64,000 nt of DNA from Bacteroidaceae bacterium (GTDB lineage: Bacteria; Bacteroidota; Bacteroidia; Bacteroidales; Bacteroidaceae): assembly GCA_017470525.1 (NCBI GenBank), contig JAFUYM010000025.1, positions 1 to 64,000 on the forward strand, read 5' to 3'. Made by a program: the position numbers and the translations under genes. Shown here piece by piece: positions 1-7,347 of the stretch; positions within the stretch are counted from its first letter, which is position 1, and each line of letters opens with the position of its first letter. The notes beneath the pieces were generated by a model that was given only the letters and a program-made list of their open reading frames with translations, had not been told where the DNA came from and made no database searches.

Positions 1-166
1 CCTCAAGTCGCATCGTGGGGTAAGGGGATGGTGGCTACATATTGATGTTGTGCTGTTGCTTTTTACTGAAAGCTGCTACTAACGACTCATAAATCTACCC
101 TTAATCGTGTATTGGATGATAGTTGCGGATTTTAGGATAATCTCATATAATCATCACGAAAGCGAC

Positions 167-943
167 ATGAAAAGATTTTCACTTCTTCTCTTGCTGGCAA
201 GCATTGCCACAGCAAGCATCAACGCACAAGACACCGATTCCATCAACAGCCCCGACCTGCCTGTTGAGAACGCCAAATTCCCTGAAGAGCACCCTGGCGG
301 ATGGAACTTCGACGTGCTCTTCTCACCCAAAAGGGAGTCCAAATACTGGTATCCGCGCGAAGCATTCAACTTCTCCTTTGGCTTCATCGGCGGAGTGAAC
401 CAAGCCGAAGGAGTTCATCTCAACATGGGGCAATCCTTCGAGATTGAGTTGGGCAACATCCTCAGAGCACAGACCCCTGTGGGCAGGAACGGCGTGTTCG
501 TCATCGGCTTGGGCATCGGATGGAGGAATTACCGCATGACGAACCGACAGATGTTTGCCAAGCACGAGGATGGCAGCATCAGCGTCGAGCCTTATCCCGA
601 GGGTGCCGACCCGAAGTTCAGCCGCATCAAGACCTTCGGCTTCATCCTTCCGCTGAAGTATTACCACAAGGTCGGGCATGGTCGCCGCACTTTCTTCGCC
701 GTGGGTCCCGAACTCTACTACATGCCTCATGCCAGCCTGAAGACCCGCTACCGAACTGAGGAAGGCAAACAAACCCTGAAGGACAACAAACTGCACTTCA
801 ACAAGTTCTCCGTAGGCATCGGCGCAGAGTTTTGTGTGCAGGGGCTGGGCGTCTATTACAAATACAACCCCTTCAACTTGCTCGACACCGATTATGGACC
901 CAAGTTCAGCACCATGACGGTCGGTCTGAAGGTGACATTATGA
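167..943 (+). CDS. Outer-membrane beta-barrel protein, function unknown
   Basis: About 258 residues. I chose the ATG at 167 because it starts a clear signal peptide (MKRFSLLLLLASIATASINA, cleaved before QD); an upstream in-frame start would bury it. After the signal peptide the chain alternates polar and aromatic residues, with many Gly/Tyr/Phe turns and a C-terminal strand ending TVGLKVTL. That pattern fits the small porin-like barrels of Bacteroidota (outer membrane protein beta-barrel family). No catalytic motif was seen. It stands alone, followed by a 270-bp gap that contains a 23-bp-period repeat array. The barrel assignment is inference from composition; the exact role is unknown. Confidence 0.6.
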   Translation: MKRFSLLLLLASIATASINAQDTDSINSPDLPVENAKFPEEHPGGWNFDVLFSPKRESKYWYPREAFNFSFGFIGGVNQAEGVHLNMGQSFEIELGNILRAQTPVGRNGVFVIGLGIGWRNYRMTNRQMFAKHEDGSISVEPYPEGADPKFSRIKTFGFILPLKYYHKVGHGRRTFFAVGPELYYMPHASLKTRYRTEEGKQTLKDNKLHFNKFSVGIGAEFCVQGLGVYYKYNPFNLLDTDYGPKFSTMTVGLKVTL

Positions 944-1002
944 CCATGCCTCCATCAAAAGCATTTCACACTCAAGAAAACCATCCTTTCACAACCTCTT
1001 TT

Positions 1003-1067
1003 TCGCACTGCTCCAGTCCGACGTGTCGGACTGGAGCAGTGCGGTTCATCGGACTGGAGCAGTCCGA
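1003..1067. repeat. Three-unit 23-bp-period palindromic repeat array (copy A)
   Basis: Three 19-bp units start at 1003, 1026 and 1049, separated by 4-nt spacers (CGTG, TTCA). Unit 3 is TCGGACTGGAGCAGTCCGA, a 7-5-7 palindrome. Unit 2 is the same with a GCGG end, and unit 1 is unit 2 inverted in place apart from one terminal base. The same three units recur at 10769-10833 with different spacers. It lies between the barrel gene and the permease promoter. Function unknown. Confidence 0.9.
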
Positions 1068-1162
1068 TTTCGTCCCGCAGCAATTATCATACATTCAACA
1101 CAAAATAAGCCTGTCGAGACCTTTTTCCGTTTTTTGTTATGGGCAGATTCAAAAATATTCTG

Positions 1163-1170
1163 TAACTTTG
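1163..1170 (+). promoter_or_regulatory. -7 box TAACTTTG for the permease gene
   Basis: This matches the Bacteroidota -7 consensus TAnnTTTG and lies 42 bp before the permease start. No convincing -33 TTTG is present at the usual 19-21 bp spacing. Confidence 0.6.
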
Positions 1171-1212
1171 GCACATCATTGAAAAAGGAAGAACTAACTC
1201 ATCAATTCTAAT

Positions 1213-2739
1213 ATGGAAACATTTTTACAAACCGAATGGTTAGGACTCACCACCGGAGCATGGCTGACGCTTGTGATTATCATTGGCATGTTCCTCGCGC
1301 TTATTTTCACGAAAATACAGACTTGGGCGGCATTCGCCACCGCCACGATGGTGCTGTTCCTCACGGGAGTGCTCTCTGCCAAGGACACCTTTGCAGGCTT
1401 CAGCAGTTCCAGCGTGGTGGTCGTGGTCATCCTGTTCATCGTCATTGCAGGTTTGACCTATACAGGGGTGCTGCAATGGATATCAAAGTACCTGATGGGC
1501 ACCCCGAAGAGTGTTTCTGGTGCGATTGTCCGGGTGATGGCACCCGTGGCAGTGCTCAGCGCCTTCCTCAGCAACACGACGGTGGTGGCACTGTTCATCA
1601 ACATCGTGAAGGACTGGAGCCGCAAGTTGGGCATTGCCCCCTCCAAACTGCTGATTCCGCTGAGTTACGCCTCAGGCATGGGCGGCATCTGCACCCTCAT
1701 CGGCACACCACCCAACCTGATTATTTCGGGCATGTACCAAGAAGACACGGGCACAGAACTCAGCATCTTTGCCACAACAGGTGTGGGACTCTTTTGCCTG
1801 GCAGTCGGCATCCTTAGCATGCTCGCCATGCAGAAACTGCTGCCTGTGCGGGAGACACCCGACGAGAAGATGAACGTGACGGGAGCCACCATCGAACTGA
1901 AAGTGCCAGCAAGAAGCCACTTGGTTGGGCAGTGCGTCGAGGCACTTGACCTTGCTGCCACCGACAGCAACTGCCGTCTCATGGGCATTGTCAGTTTCGA
2001 CGGTGAGGTGAACAACAACGTGCAGAATGATGACTACCTGTTGGGAGGCGACACACTCGTCTTCACGGGCGACCGCACCTCCATCTTGTCCCTTGCCAAG
2101 CGCAGCGGACTGGAATGTTCGGTGGCTGACATGGAGATAGAGCCTGAGCGCGGCAAGAAAACCGCCGTGGCGGGACTGGTCATGATAGGCATGGTCGCCC
2201 TCTCCGCTTTCGAGGTCATGCCCCTTCTGCAAGCCGCAGCCTTGGCAGCCATCCTCATGGTGGTTCTCGGATGCTGCACCACCAGCCAGGCATTCAAGAG
2301 CATCGACTGGCAAATCTTCATCATCTTCGCTTGTAGCGTTGCCTTCGGTTCTGCCATCGAAAAGACGGGATTGGCTGAGATGATTGCCAACGGACTCCTA
2401 TCCATTTGCGGCACCAATCCCTACGTCGTGCTCATCGCCATCTGCCTTGTCGGCACGTTCATGACCGAGTTCATCAGCAACACCACCTGTGGAGCCATGT
2501 TCTACCCCATCGCCATGTCGGCAGCAGCCGCCTGTGGAGCCAATCCGCTCACCTTCGCCATTGCCCTCATGATTGCCGTCAGTTCCAGTTTTGCCACCCC
2601 CATCGGTTCGCCCACCCACATGCTGGTTTATATCCCCGGCGGCTACCGATTCACCGACTTCACCAAGATTGGCTTCTGGATGAACCTCATCATCCTTGCC
2701 GCCAACATCTTCATCACCACACTGGTTTATCCGCTGTGA
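1213..2739 (+). CDS. SLC13/DASS-family permease with a central RCK_C domain
   Basis: 508 residues with about ten to twelve hydrophobic segments. Two family signatures are visible: SNTTVVALFI near residue 120 and GTPPNLI near 160, with a second SNTT/GSPTH half near 425-470. Such proteins co-transport dicarboxylates, sulfate or other anions with Na+ across the inner membrane. Between the two membrane halves (about residues 215-300) lies a soluble stretch, with VPARSHLVGQ and LGGDTLVFTGD, typical of a TrkA-C (RCK_C) domain, which usually binds a regulatory ligand. The gene has its own -7 box and an inverted repeat after it, so it is probably monocistronic. The substrate cannot be told from sequence. 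Confidence 0.85.
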   Translation: METFLQTEWLGLTTGAWLTLVIIIGMFLALIFTKIQTWAAFATATMVLFLTGVLSAKDTFAGFSSSSVVVVVILFIVIAGLTYTGVLQWISKYLMGTPKSVSGAIVRVMAPVAVLSAFLSNTTVVALFINIVKDWSRKLGIAPSKLLIPLSYASGMGGICTLIGTPPNLIISGMYQEDTGTELSIFATTGVGLFCLAVGILSMLAMQKLLPVRETPDEKMNVTGATIELKVPARSHLVGQCVEALDLAATDSNCRLMGIVSFDGEVNNNVQNDDYLLGGDTLVFTGDRTSILSLAKRSGLECSVADMEIEPERGKKTAVAGLVMIGMVALSAFEVMPLLQAAALAAILMVVLGCCTTSQAFKSIDWQIFIIFACSVAFGSAIEKTGLAEMIANGLLSICGTNPYVVLIAICLVGTFMTEFISNTTCGAMFYPIAMSAAAACGANPLTFAIALMIAVSSSFATPIGSPTHMLVYIPGGYRFTDFTKIGFWMNLIILAANIFITTLVYPL

Positions 2740-2810
2740 TGCTTTCCTGCACGGATGCAGACTAAGAAAAGTCCACGACGTGCAGTCTTCGCAGCATGTG
2801 TAAAAATAAA

Positions 2811-2858
2811 CACAGCGGGCACATTTTTGTTTACAATAAACAGAAAGTGCCCGCTGTG
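2811..2858. terminator. 12-bp inverted repeat between convergent genes
   Basis: CACAGCGGGCAC (2811-2822) pairs perfectly with GTGCCCGCTGTG (2847-2858) across a 24-nt A/T-rich loop. It sits between the permease and the convergent esterase gene, so a two-way terminator is likely, although neither side has a strong T run. Confidence 0.5.
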
Positions 2859-2895
2859 CTTACGGTTCGCTATAATCAAGTCAACAGGATGGTTC

Positions 2896-4602
2896 CTACT
2901 TCAGCAACTGTGCCGCAGGATGCCCGACAGCCTTTAAGCCTTTGGCTACGCTCTGGGCATTGAGTTGGGCTCCCTGAAGTGAGGTGTGGGTGTGGTCGTG
3001 GTTGAAGTAGGCGGCGGCTTTCTTCTGCCCCAGTTTGTCGAGGGCATCGGCTGTGAGGTTGTGGACATCGATGAGGGTGATGCCGGTCGCTTGGGCTACA
3101 TCACGACACCACTTGCCGTAGGTCTCATTGCGACGCTCTATATAGGACTTGCCTGCCTTTTCCTTGACGGGGTAGATGAATCCCCTGGAATGTCCATCGC
3201 CCTGATGCCATTCGTTGCGCGGGGTGAGTGTGAGCAGAATGGGGGTAGCCCCTTTCTCTTGTGCATCACGTATCATCTTCTTGAGATACCAGCCATAGGA
3301 GTAGATGACCTTGTAGATGCCGCTGCTTTCCATGTGATAGACAGCACAGGAGTCTTTGGCTGAGGCTATGACACCACGTTCCTTGCCATCCTTGATGCCA
3401 CCGATGTCGTTGTGCCCAAACTGGATGAAGACGAAATCGCCAGGTTCGAGGGAGTTATACACCACTTCCCAAAGTCCTTCGTCGATGTAGGTGCGGCTGC
3501 TGCGACCGGCACGTGCCTGATTCTGGAAGACGCACTTGGTGGAATCGAAAACGGTGTAGGCCTGACTGCCCCAGCCCCACATGCCGTCGGGCTTCTTGTC
3601 CTCGTTCTTGCCTGTGGAGTCGCCGCAAAGGAAGACCATGGGCTTGCCCTGCTGACGCTTCTGGTCGCACCGAACAGGGATGACCTTGTCGTTCAGATAG
3701 GTCTTGAAGGTTGCCAGTTGGGGGTCGGTAGAAGCCAAGATGCCTTCGGCTGCACTGGCTGCATTCATGCGGGCACCGTAGGCTGAGGAGTGGATTTTGT
3801 CAAGATAGAAATGGTAGTTGGTCTTCCAAGGACCATACTTTTCCAGTTTGAGGGCTGAGATGTCGTTGAGGTCAATCACTGGCACGTTCATCTCTTTGCC
3901 AATGGCAAAGATGGCTGGAGTGAAGTCGGTGAGTTTACGCTGAATCTTAGTGGGGTCGTCCTTCTCGTAGTCGTTGCGAGGAGTCAATGTGAAGAGAATG
4001 GGAGTAGCACCCTTGGCACGGATTTCGTTGATGAAGCGGCGAGTGTAACCACCGAAGGTATAAACGGTCTCTTGCTTTTTCGTCACCTTATTATAGATAG
4101 AGATGGAATCTTCCTTCACTTCAAGGTGTCCATTGGGACGATAAGACGAACGGGCACGGATGGAATCAATGGGTCCGTTATCGTTGTGCCCCAGTTCAAG
4201 GAACACATAATCGCCTTTCTGCACGGCTTCGAGCACAGGCTTCCACAACTGATTGTAAAAAGTGCGTGGGGAGGTGCCTCCAAGGGCATGATTCTCGACG
4301 GTGATTTTGTTCTCGTCATAGTATTCGTGGGCATAGAATCCCCAGCCCCACTGACCGTTGCTGCCGTTGCCGAGGGTGCCTGTGCGCATGGTGCTGTTGC
4401 CCACGAGGAAGAGCACGGGGTTATTGCCCTTGCGACTGCTGCCTGGGATGGGACGTGCCTGATTGGCGATGTCGATGGAGTCGGCTGTGAGGTCGCGCAC
4501 TCCGTTGATGTCTATCCAGATGTCGCGCTGAGCATGAAGGATTGAAGAATTGAAGAATTGAAGAATTGAAGTCGTCAATAAGACAGTGAGTAACTTTTTC
4601 AT
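2896..4602 (-). CDS. Secreted protein with two tandem SGNH esterase domains (CE12-like)
   Basis: 568 residues from the ATG at 4602, five bases after the Nudix stop; a TTG three codons earlier is not needed. After a signal peptide the protein has two copies of an SGNH/GDSL hydrolase fold similar to rhamnogalacturonan acetylesterases (CE12). Domain 1 (about 45-300) shows VGNSTMR, ELGHNDNG and DKIHSSAYG. Domain 2 (about 315-565) shows CGDSTGK, QFGHNDIG and DHTHTSLQG. Both keep the Ser, the Asn of GHND and the Asp-x-x-His pair; domain 1 has GNS instead of GDS. The likely job is removal of acetyl groups from pectic or other plant polysaccharides in the periplasm. An 8-bp tandem tract lies inside the signal peptide. 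Confidence 0.85.
   Translation of the reverse strand: MKKLLTVLLTTSILQFFNSSILHAQRDIWIDINGVRDLTADSIDIANQARPIPGSSRKGNNPVLFLVGNSTMRTGTLGNGSNGQWGWGFYAHEYYDENKITVENHALGGTSPRTFYNQLWKPVLEAVQKGDYVFLELGHNDNGPIDSIRARSSYRPNGHLEVKEDSISIYNKVTKKQETVYTFGGYTRRFINEIRAKGATPILFTLTPRNDYEKDDPTKIQRKLTDFTPAIFAIGKEMNVPVIDLNDISALKLEKYGPWKTNYHFYLDKIHSSAYGARMNAASAAEGILASTDPQLATFKTYLNDKVIPVRCDQKRQQGKPMVFLCGDSTGKNEDKKPDGMWGWGSQAYTVFDSTKCVFQNQARAGRSSRTYIDEGLWEVVYNSLEPGDFVFIQFGHNDIGGIKDGKERGVIASAKDSCAVYHMESSGIYKVIYSYGWYLKKMIRDAQEKGATPILLTLTPRNEWHQGDGHSRGFIYPVKEKAGKSYIERRNETYGKWCRDVAQATGITLIDVHNLTADALDKLGQKKAAAYFNHDHTHTSLQGAQLNAQSVAKGLKAVGHPAAQLLK
4541..4571 (-). repeat. 8-bp tandem tract (ATTGAAGA x3.9) inside a signal peptide
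   Basis: The + strand reads ATTGAAGA three times, plus seven bases of a fourth copy. It encodes the SILQFFNSSIL part of the esterase signal peptide on the minus strand. Because the unit is not a multiple of three, gain or loss of one copy would shift the frame near the N-terminus. Confidence 0.9.
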
Positions 4603-4607
4603 ATAGG

Positions 4608-5114
4608 TCAAGTTTTAATTAGTTGTAAGCGTTCGAGTTCTTTCTCAAAATTGGGAGTGAACACATTGTTCCCAAGGTTCTCTTTGATTTCTTGCGGAGT
4701 CCAAAAACGTCCTCCATCCAGTTCGTCAGAAGGAGTTATCGCGCCGTCATACACGGTCTTGTAGGCAAACACGAGTTCCTTCTCACGGTCGCTTTCAAAG
4801 ACATACTGCGTGATGCGTTCTGGCGTAAAGTCGGTGACGCCCAACTCTTCGCGCACCTCTCGCTTCAAGGCATCTTCCACACATTCCCCCAAATCCACAT
4901 GTCCACCCACTGCTGTGTCCCACTTACCTGGCTGGATGTCTTTCCATGCCGGACGTTTCTGCAAATAGAGTTCACCTTGACTGTTGAACACATGCAGATG
5001 CACCACAGGATGCAGGAGTTTGCTGCCGCTGTGGCACTCACCACGAGTGGCTGCACCTGTGATGTTGCCGTCTTCATCGACAATTGGGAACATTTCTTCG
5101 TTGTTATCTTTCAT
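4608..5114 (-). CDS. Nudix hydrolase
   Basis: 168 residues. The Nudix box is complete near residues 69-91: G-x5-E, then REVREELGV, giving the magnesium-binding helix that cuts nucleoside-diphosphate-linked substrates. The N-terminus (MFPIVDEDGNITGAA) and the conserved LHPVVHLHVFNSQGELYLQKR stretch resemble the YfcD/isopentenyl-diphosphate-isomerase-like branch of the superfamily. It lies directly before the double esterase (5-nt gap), so the two are probably co-transcribed, though no functional link is obvious. The substrate is unknown. Confidence 0.85.
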   Translation of the reverse strand: MKDNNEEMFPIVDEDGNITGAATRGECHSGSKLLHPVVHLHVFNSQGELYLQKRPAWKDIQPGKWDTAVGGHVDLGECVEDALKREVREELGVTDFTPERITQYVFESDREKELVFAYKTVYDGAITPSDELDGGRFWTPQEIKENLGNNVFTPNFEKELERLQLIKT

Positions 5115-5125
5115 GAGGGGTTTTG

Positions 5126-5157
5126 CGGTTATGGGGTTGTACGGTTATGCGGTTTTA
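5126..5157. repeat. Degenerate 8-bp tandem tract between queA and the Nudix gene
   Basis: The + strand reads CGGTTATG, GGGTTGTA, CGGTTATG, CGGTTTTA. The tract fills the gap between the Nudix start and queA, and its last unit contains the queA stop codon. Confidence 0.75.
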
Positions 5158-6393
5158 GGGGATGAGGAGTGAGGAATCTCCATAACTGAGGAAACGGAAA
5201 TCATGTGAGAGGGCATAGTCATACACCTTCTTCCAGTCACCTTTCAAGAAGGCGGACACGAGCAACAAAAGCGTGGATTGGGGCTGATGGAAGTTCGTGA
5301 CCATCTGCTTGACGATATGATATTCGTAGCCAGGGGCAATGATGATTTGCGTGGAGGAATGGAGAACATCAAGATGATGCTTGTCCATATAGGAAAGAAG
5401 AGACTGTAGGGATTTGAGAGTTGAAGGTTGAGGGTTGAGGGTTTCATAGGGCATCCACTGCGGCACATGCAGTTCCTCAGCACCTTGGGCGGCAAGGATG
5501 CCCATGTAGTAGAGGCTTTCAAGGGTGCGCACACTGGTGGTGCCCACGGCAATGGCTTCCCCTCCGTGAGCAATCAGTTTCTCGATGGTCTGCCGACGCA
5601 CGGCAATATGTTCGGTGTGCATGTCATGTCCCCCTATTTCCTCACTCTTCACAGGCTTGAACGTACCAGCACCCACATGCAGAGTCAGTTCCTCGCGGTC
5701 AATCCCTGCTGCATCGAGGGCATTCAACACCCGCTCGGTGAAGTGCAGCCCTGCTGTCGGTGCTGCCACCGAACCTTTGATTTTGGAATAGACGGTCTGA
5801 TAGGTGGTCTTGTCGCTCTCCTGCGTTTCGCGGTTCAGATAAGGAGGAATCGGCAATTCACCCACGGCATCCAACAGTTCTGCCCATGTGTAGTTTCCGC
5901 CCCATGTAAATTCGATGAGATGAGAAGTGCCATGAATGCCCTTACGTTCACAAGCCAACGTCACTTTTTCGCCATCAGGCATTTCAATTTCTCTCAGCAA
6001 CGCCCCCTCTTTCCACTTCTTCAGATTGCCCACCAGACAATACCACTGCACCCTTCCTTTTTGCGAAAAGTTCAACTGGTAGTCGTTAGGCACGGCTGGT
6101 TCGAGACAAAAGACCTCGATGAGTGCGCCAAGCCCCCCAGCCCCCGAAGGGGGTCTTTTCCTGAAATGGAGACGAGCCTGAATGACTTTAGTATTGTTAA
6201 ACACCATTAAAGCCCCCTTGGGCAAATACTGAGGCAGCGATGTGAACACATCTTCACTCACCTTACCCTGCCGATAGATCAACAACTTGCTGGCATCACG
6301 CTTCGCCAGAGGGAACTTGGCAATGCGCTCATCGGGCAAGTCATAGTTATAGTCTGCAATATGTATATTCTTTGGATTCAACATCTTTACCAT
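5155..6393 (-). CDS. queA: S-adenosylmethionine:tRNA ribosyltransferase-isomerase
   Basis: 412 residues. QueA transfers and rearranges the ribosyl part of AdoMet onto 7-aminomethyl-7-deazaguanine in tRNA, giving epoxyqueuosine. Family landmarks are DYNYDLPDERIAKFPL at the N-terminus, VFNNTKVIQARL, the block around PTAGLHFTE, and the C-terminal LDVLHSSTQIIIAPGYEY followed by TNFHQPQSTLLLLVSAFL. Start candidates are ATG 6393 and ATG 6384, both close behind the birA stop (4-nt gap from the first), so it is coupled to birA. Compared with usual family members (about 350 residues) it carries extra sequence, including YETLNPQPSTLKSLQ near residue 320, which is encoded by a 7-bp tandem tract, and a Gly/Pro-rich insert near 75-85. 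Confidence 0.95.
   Translation of the reverse strand: MVKMLNPKNIHIADYNYDLPDERIAKFPLAKRDASKLLIYRQGKVSEDVFTSLPQYLPKGALMVFNNTKVIQARLHFRKRPPSGAGGLGALIEVFCLEPAVPNDYQLNFSQKGRVQWYCLVGNLKKWKEGALLREIEMPDGEKVTLACERKGIHGTSHLIEFTWGGNYTWAELLDAVGELPIPPYLNRETQESDKTTYQTVYSKIKGSVAAPTAGLHFTERVLNALDAAGIDREELTLHVGAGTFKPVKSEEIGGHDMHTEHIAVRRQTIEKLIAHGGEAIAVGTTSVRTLESLYYMGILAAQGAEELHVPQWMPYETLNPQPSTLKSLQSLLSYMDKHHLDVLHSSTQIIIAPGYEYHIVKQMVTNFHQPQSTLLLLVSAFLKGDWKKVYDYALSHDFRFLSYGDSSLLIP
5414..5443. repeat. 7-bp tandem tract inside queA
   Basis: TTGAGAG, TTGAAGG, TTGAGGG, TTGAGGG, TT on the + strand. On the coding strand it gives the LNPQPSTL peptide, just before a conserved QueA helix. It is an in-frame insertion in a housekeeping enzyme. 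Confidence 0.85.
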
Positions 6394-6397
6394 TCAA

Positions 6398-7165
6398 TCA
6401 ATCTTTCAAAAAACGAACCTCCTTAAACTCGTAACGCACCACATTGCCGTTCCCAAACCGCAGATGCAAATGCCCCGTAGGTTCCACTTCTGCAATCTCA
6501 GCCATGAACTCGCCCCGTACATCGCTGTAACGATGGAAGCCTTCACGGCGATAGAGGTGTTCCATGTATTGTTGCCTCACTTCTTCGCCATTCCCTTCCA
6601 TCAACTTCTGATAGCCTGTCTGAAAGTTCTTCATCACAGATGAAAGGATTTCCTCGCGGTCATGTTCCTGACCTGTCAGCAACCTCAGCGAAGTGGGGTT
6701 CGGTGCATCACTTCTGAACACCCTCTGATTCACGTTGATGCCCACACCAATGATACAGTTGGCAATGCTTCTGCCCTGCAAATCACACTCAATCAACGTG
6801 CCGCTAATCTTCTCCTCGCCTACATAGATGTCGTTAGGCCACTTCACGGTCACTCCCGTCACATACTGCGACAATGTCTGACGAACAGCCACTGCCATGC
6901 ACTGTGAGAGGAGAAACTGACGGGTGGCGGGTATGAAAATCGGGTGACACAACAAAGAGAACGTCAAGTTCTTGCCCCGTTCCGTCTCCCACGAATTACC
7001 CTGTTGCCCTCGTCCCTTCGTCTGGTCGTCAGCCACCACCAACGTAAAGCCAGGCAGGGCATCAGCAGACACAACCTGCCCCGTCCGTTCAGACTCCAAC
7101 ATCTCACGGACAAACAGGTTGGTCGAATCCACCGTTGAAAGATTGATGCGAGAAATGCTCACCAT
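6398..7165 (-). CDS. birA: Biotin--[acetyl-CoA-carboxylase] ligase
   Basis: 255 residues from ATG 7165; a TTG at 7174 is too close to the -7 box to be useful. BirA makes biotinyl-AMP and moves biotin onto the biotin carrier domain of carboxylases. Visible motifs are VDSTNLFVREML, the nucleotide/biotin loop KGRGQQGNSWET near 52-63, VKWPNDIYV near 111, and GVGINVNQ near 145. There is no N-terminal helix-turn-helix, so this is the short class that ligates but does not repress. It is the first gene of a birA-queA-Nudix-esterase run on the minus strand. Confidence 0.95.
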   Translation of the reverse strand: MVSISRINLSTVDSTNLFVREMLESERTGQVVSADALPGFTLVVADDQTKGRGQQGNSWETERGKNLTFSLLCHPIFIPATRQFLLSQCMAVAVRQTLSQYVTGVTVKWPNDIYVGEEKISGTLIECDLQGRSIANCIIGVGINVNQRVFRSDAPNPTSLRLLTGQEHDREEILSSVMKNFQTGYQKLMEGNGEEVRQQYMEHLYRREGFHRYSDVRGEFMAEIAEVEPTGHLHLRFGNGNVVRYEFKEVRFLKD

Positions 7166-7182
7166 ACTTTGCAAATTTCATG

Positions 7183-7190
7183 CAAAGGTA
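7183..7190 (-). promoter_or_regulatory. -7 box TACCTTTG for birA
   Basis: A perfect TAnnTTTG match, 17 bp before the birA ATG, so the leader is very short. It excludes the earlier TTG codon as the start. Confidence 0.7.
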
Positions 7191-7286
7191 ACACAAAATG
7201 ACAAAAAACACCCCCCATGAAGCACTATTTTACCCTCCCAACGAGAAAAAAAGGGCTTTTTATTGTGATTTTAACAAACATTTCCC

Positions 7287-7294
7287 TACATTTG
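7287..7294 (+). promoter_or_regulatory. -7 box TACATTTG for the sensor kinase
   Basis: It lies 53 bp before the chosen ATG at 7348. An in-frame ATG at 7198 lies upstream of this box, which supports the later start. Confidence 0.6.
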
Positions 7295-7347
7295 CGACGG
7301 AAAATGATTTCTCCGAGAAAATATACACACTAACCTATTCTGTCTTT

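Noticed and set aside
1-166. End of an upstream gene
   Set aside because: No convincing coding frame or conserved motif; treated as intergenic.
1003-1067. CRISPR-like repeats
   Set aside because: Spacers of 4 nt, only three units, no cas genes in the window.
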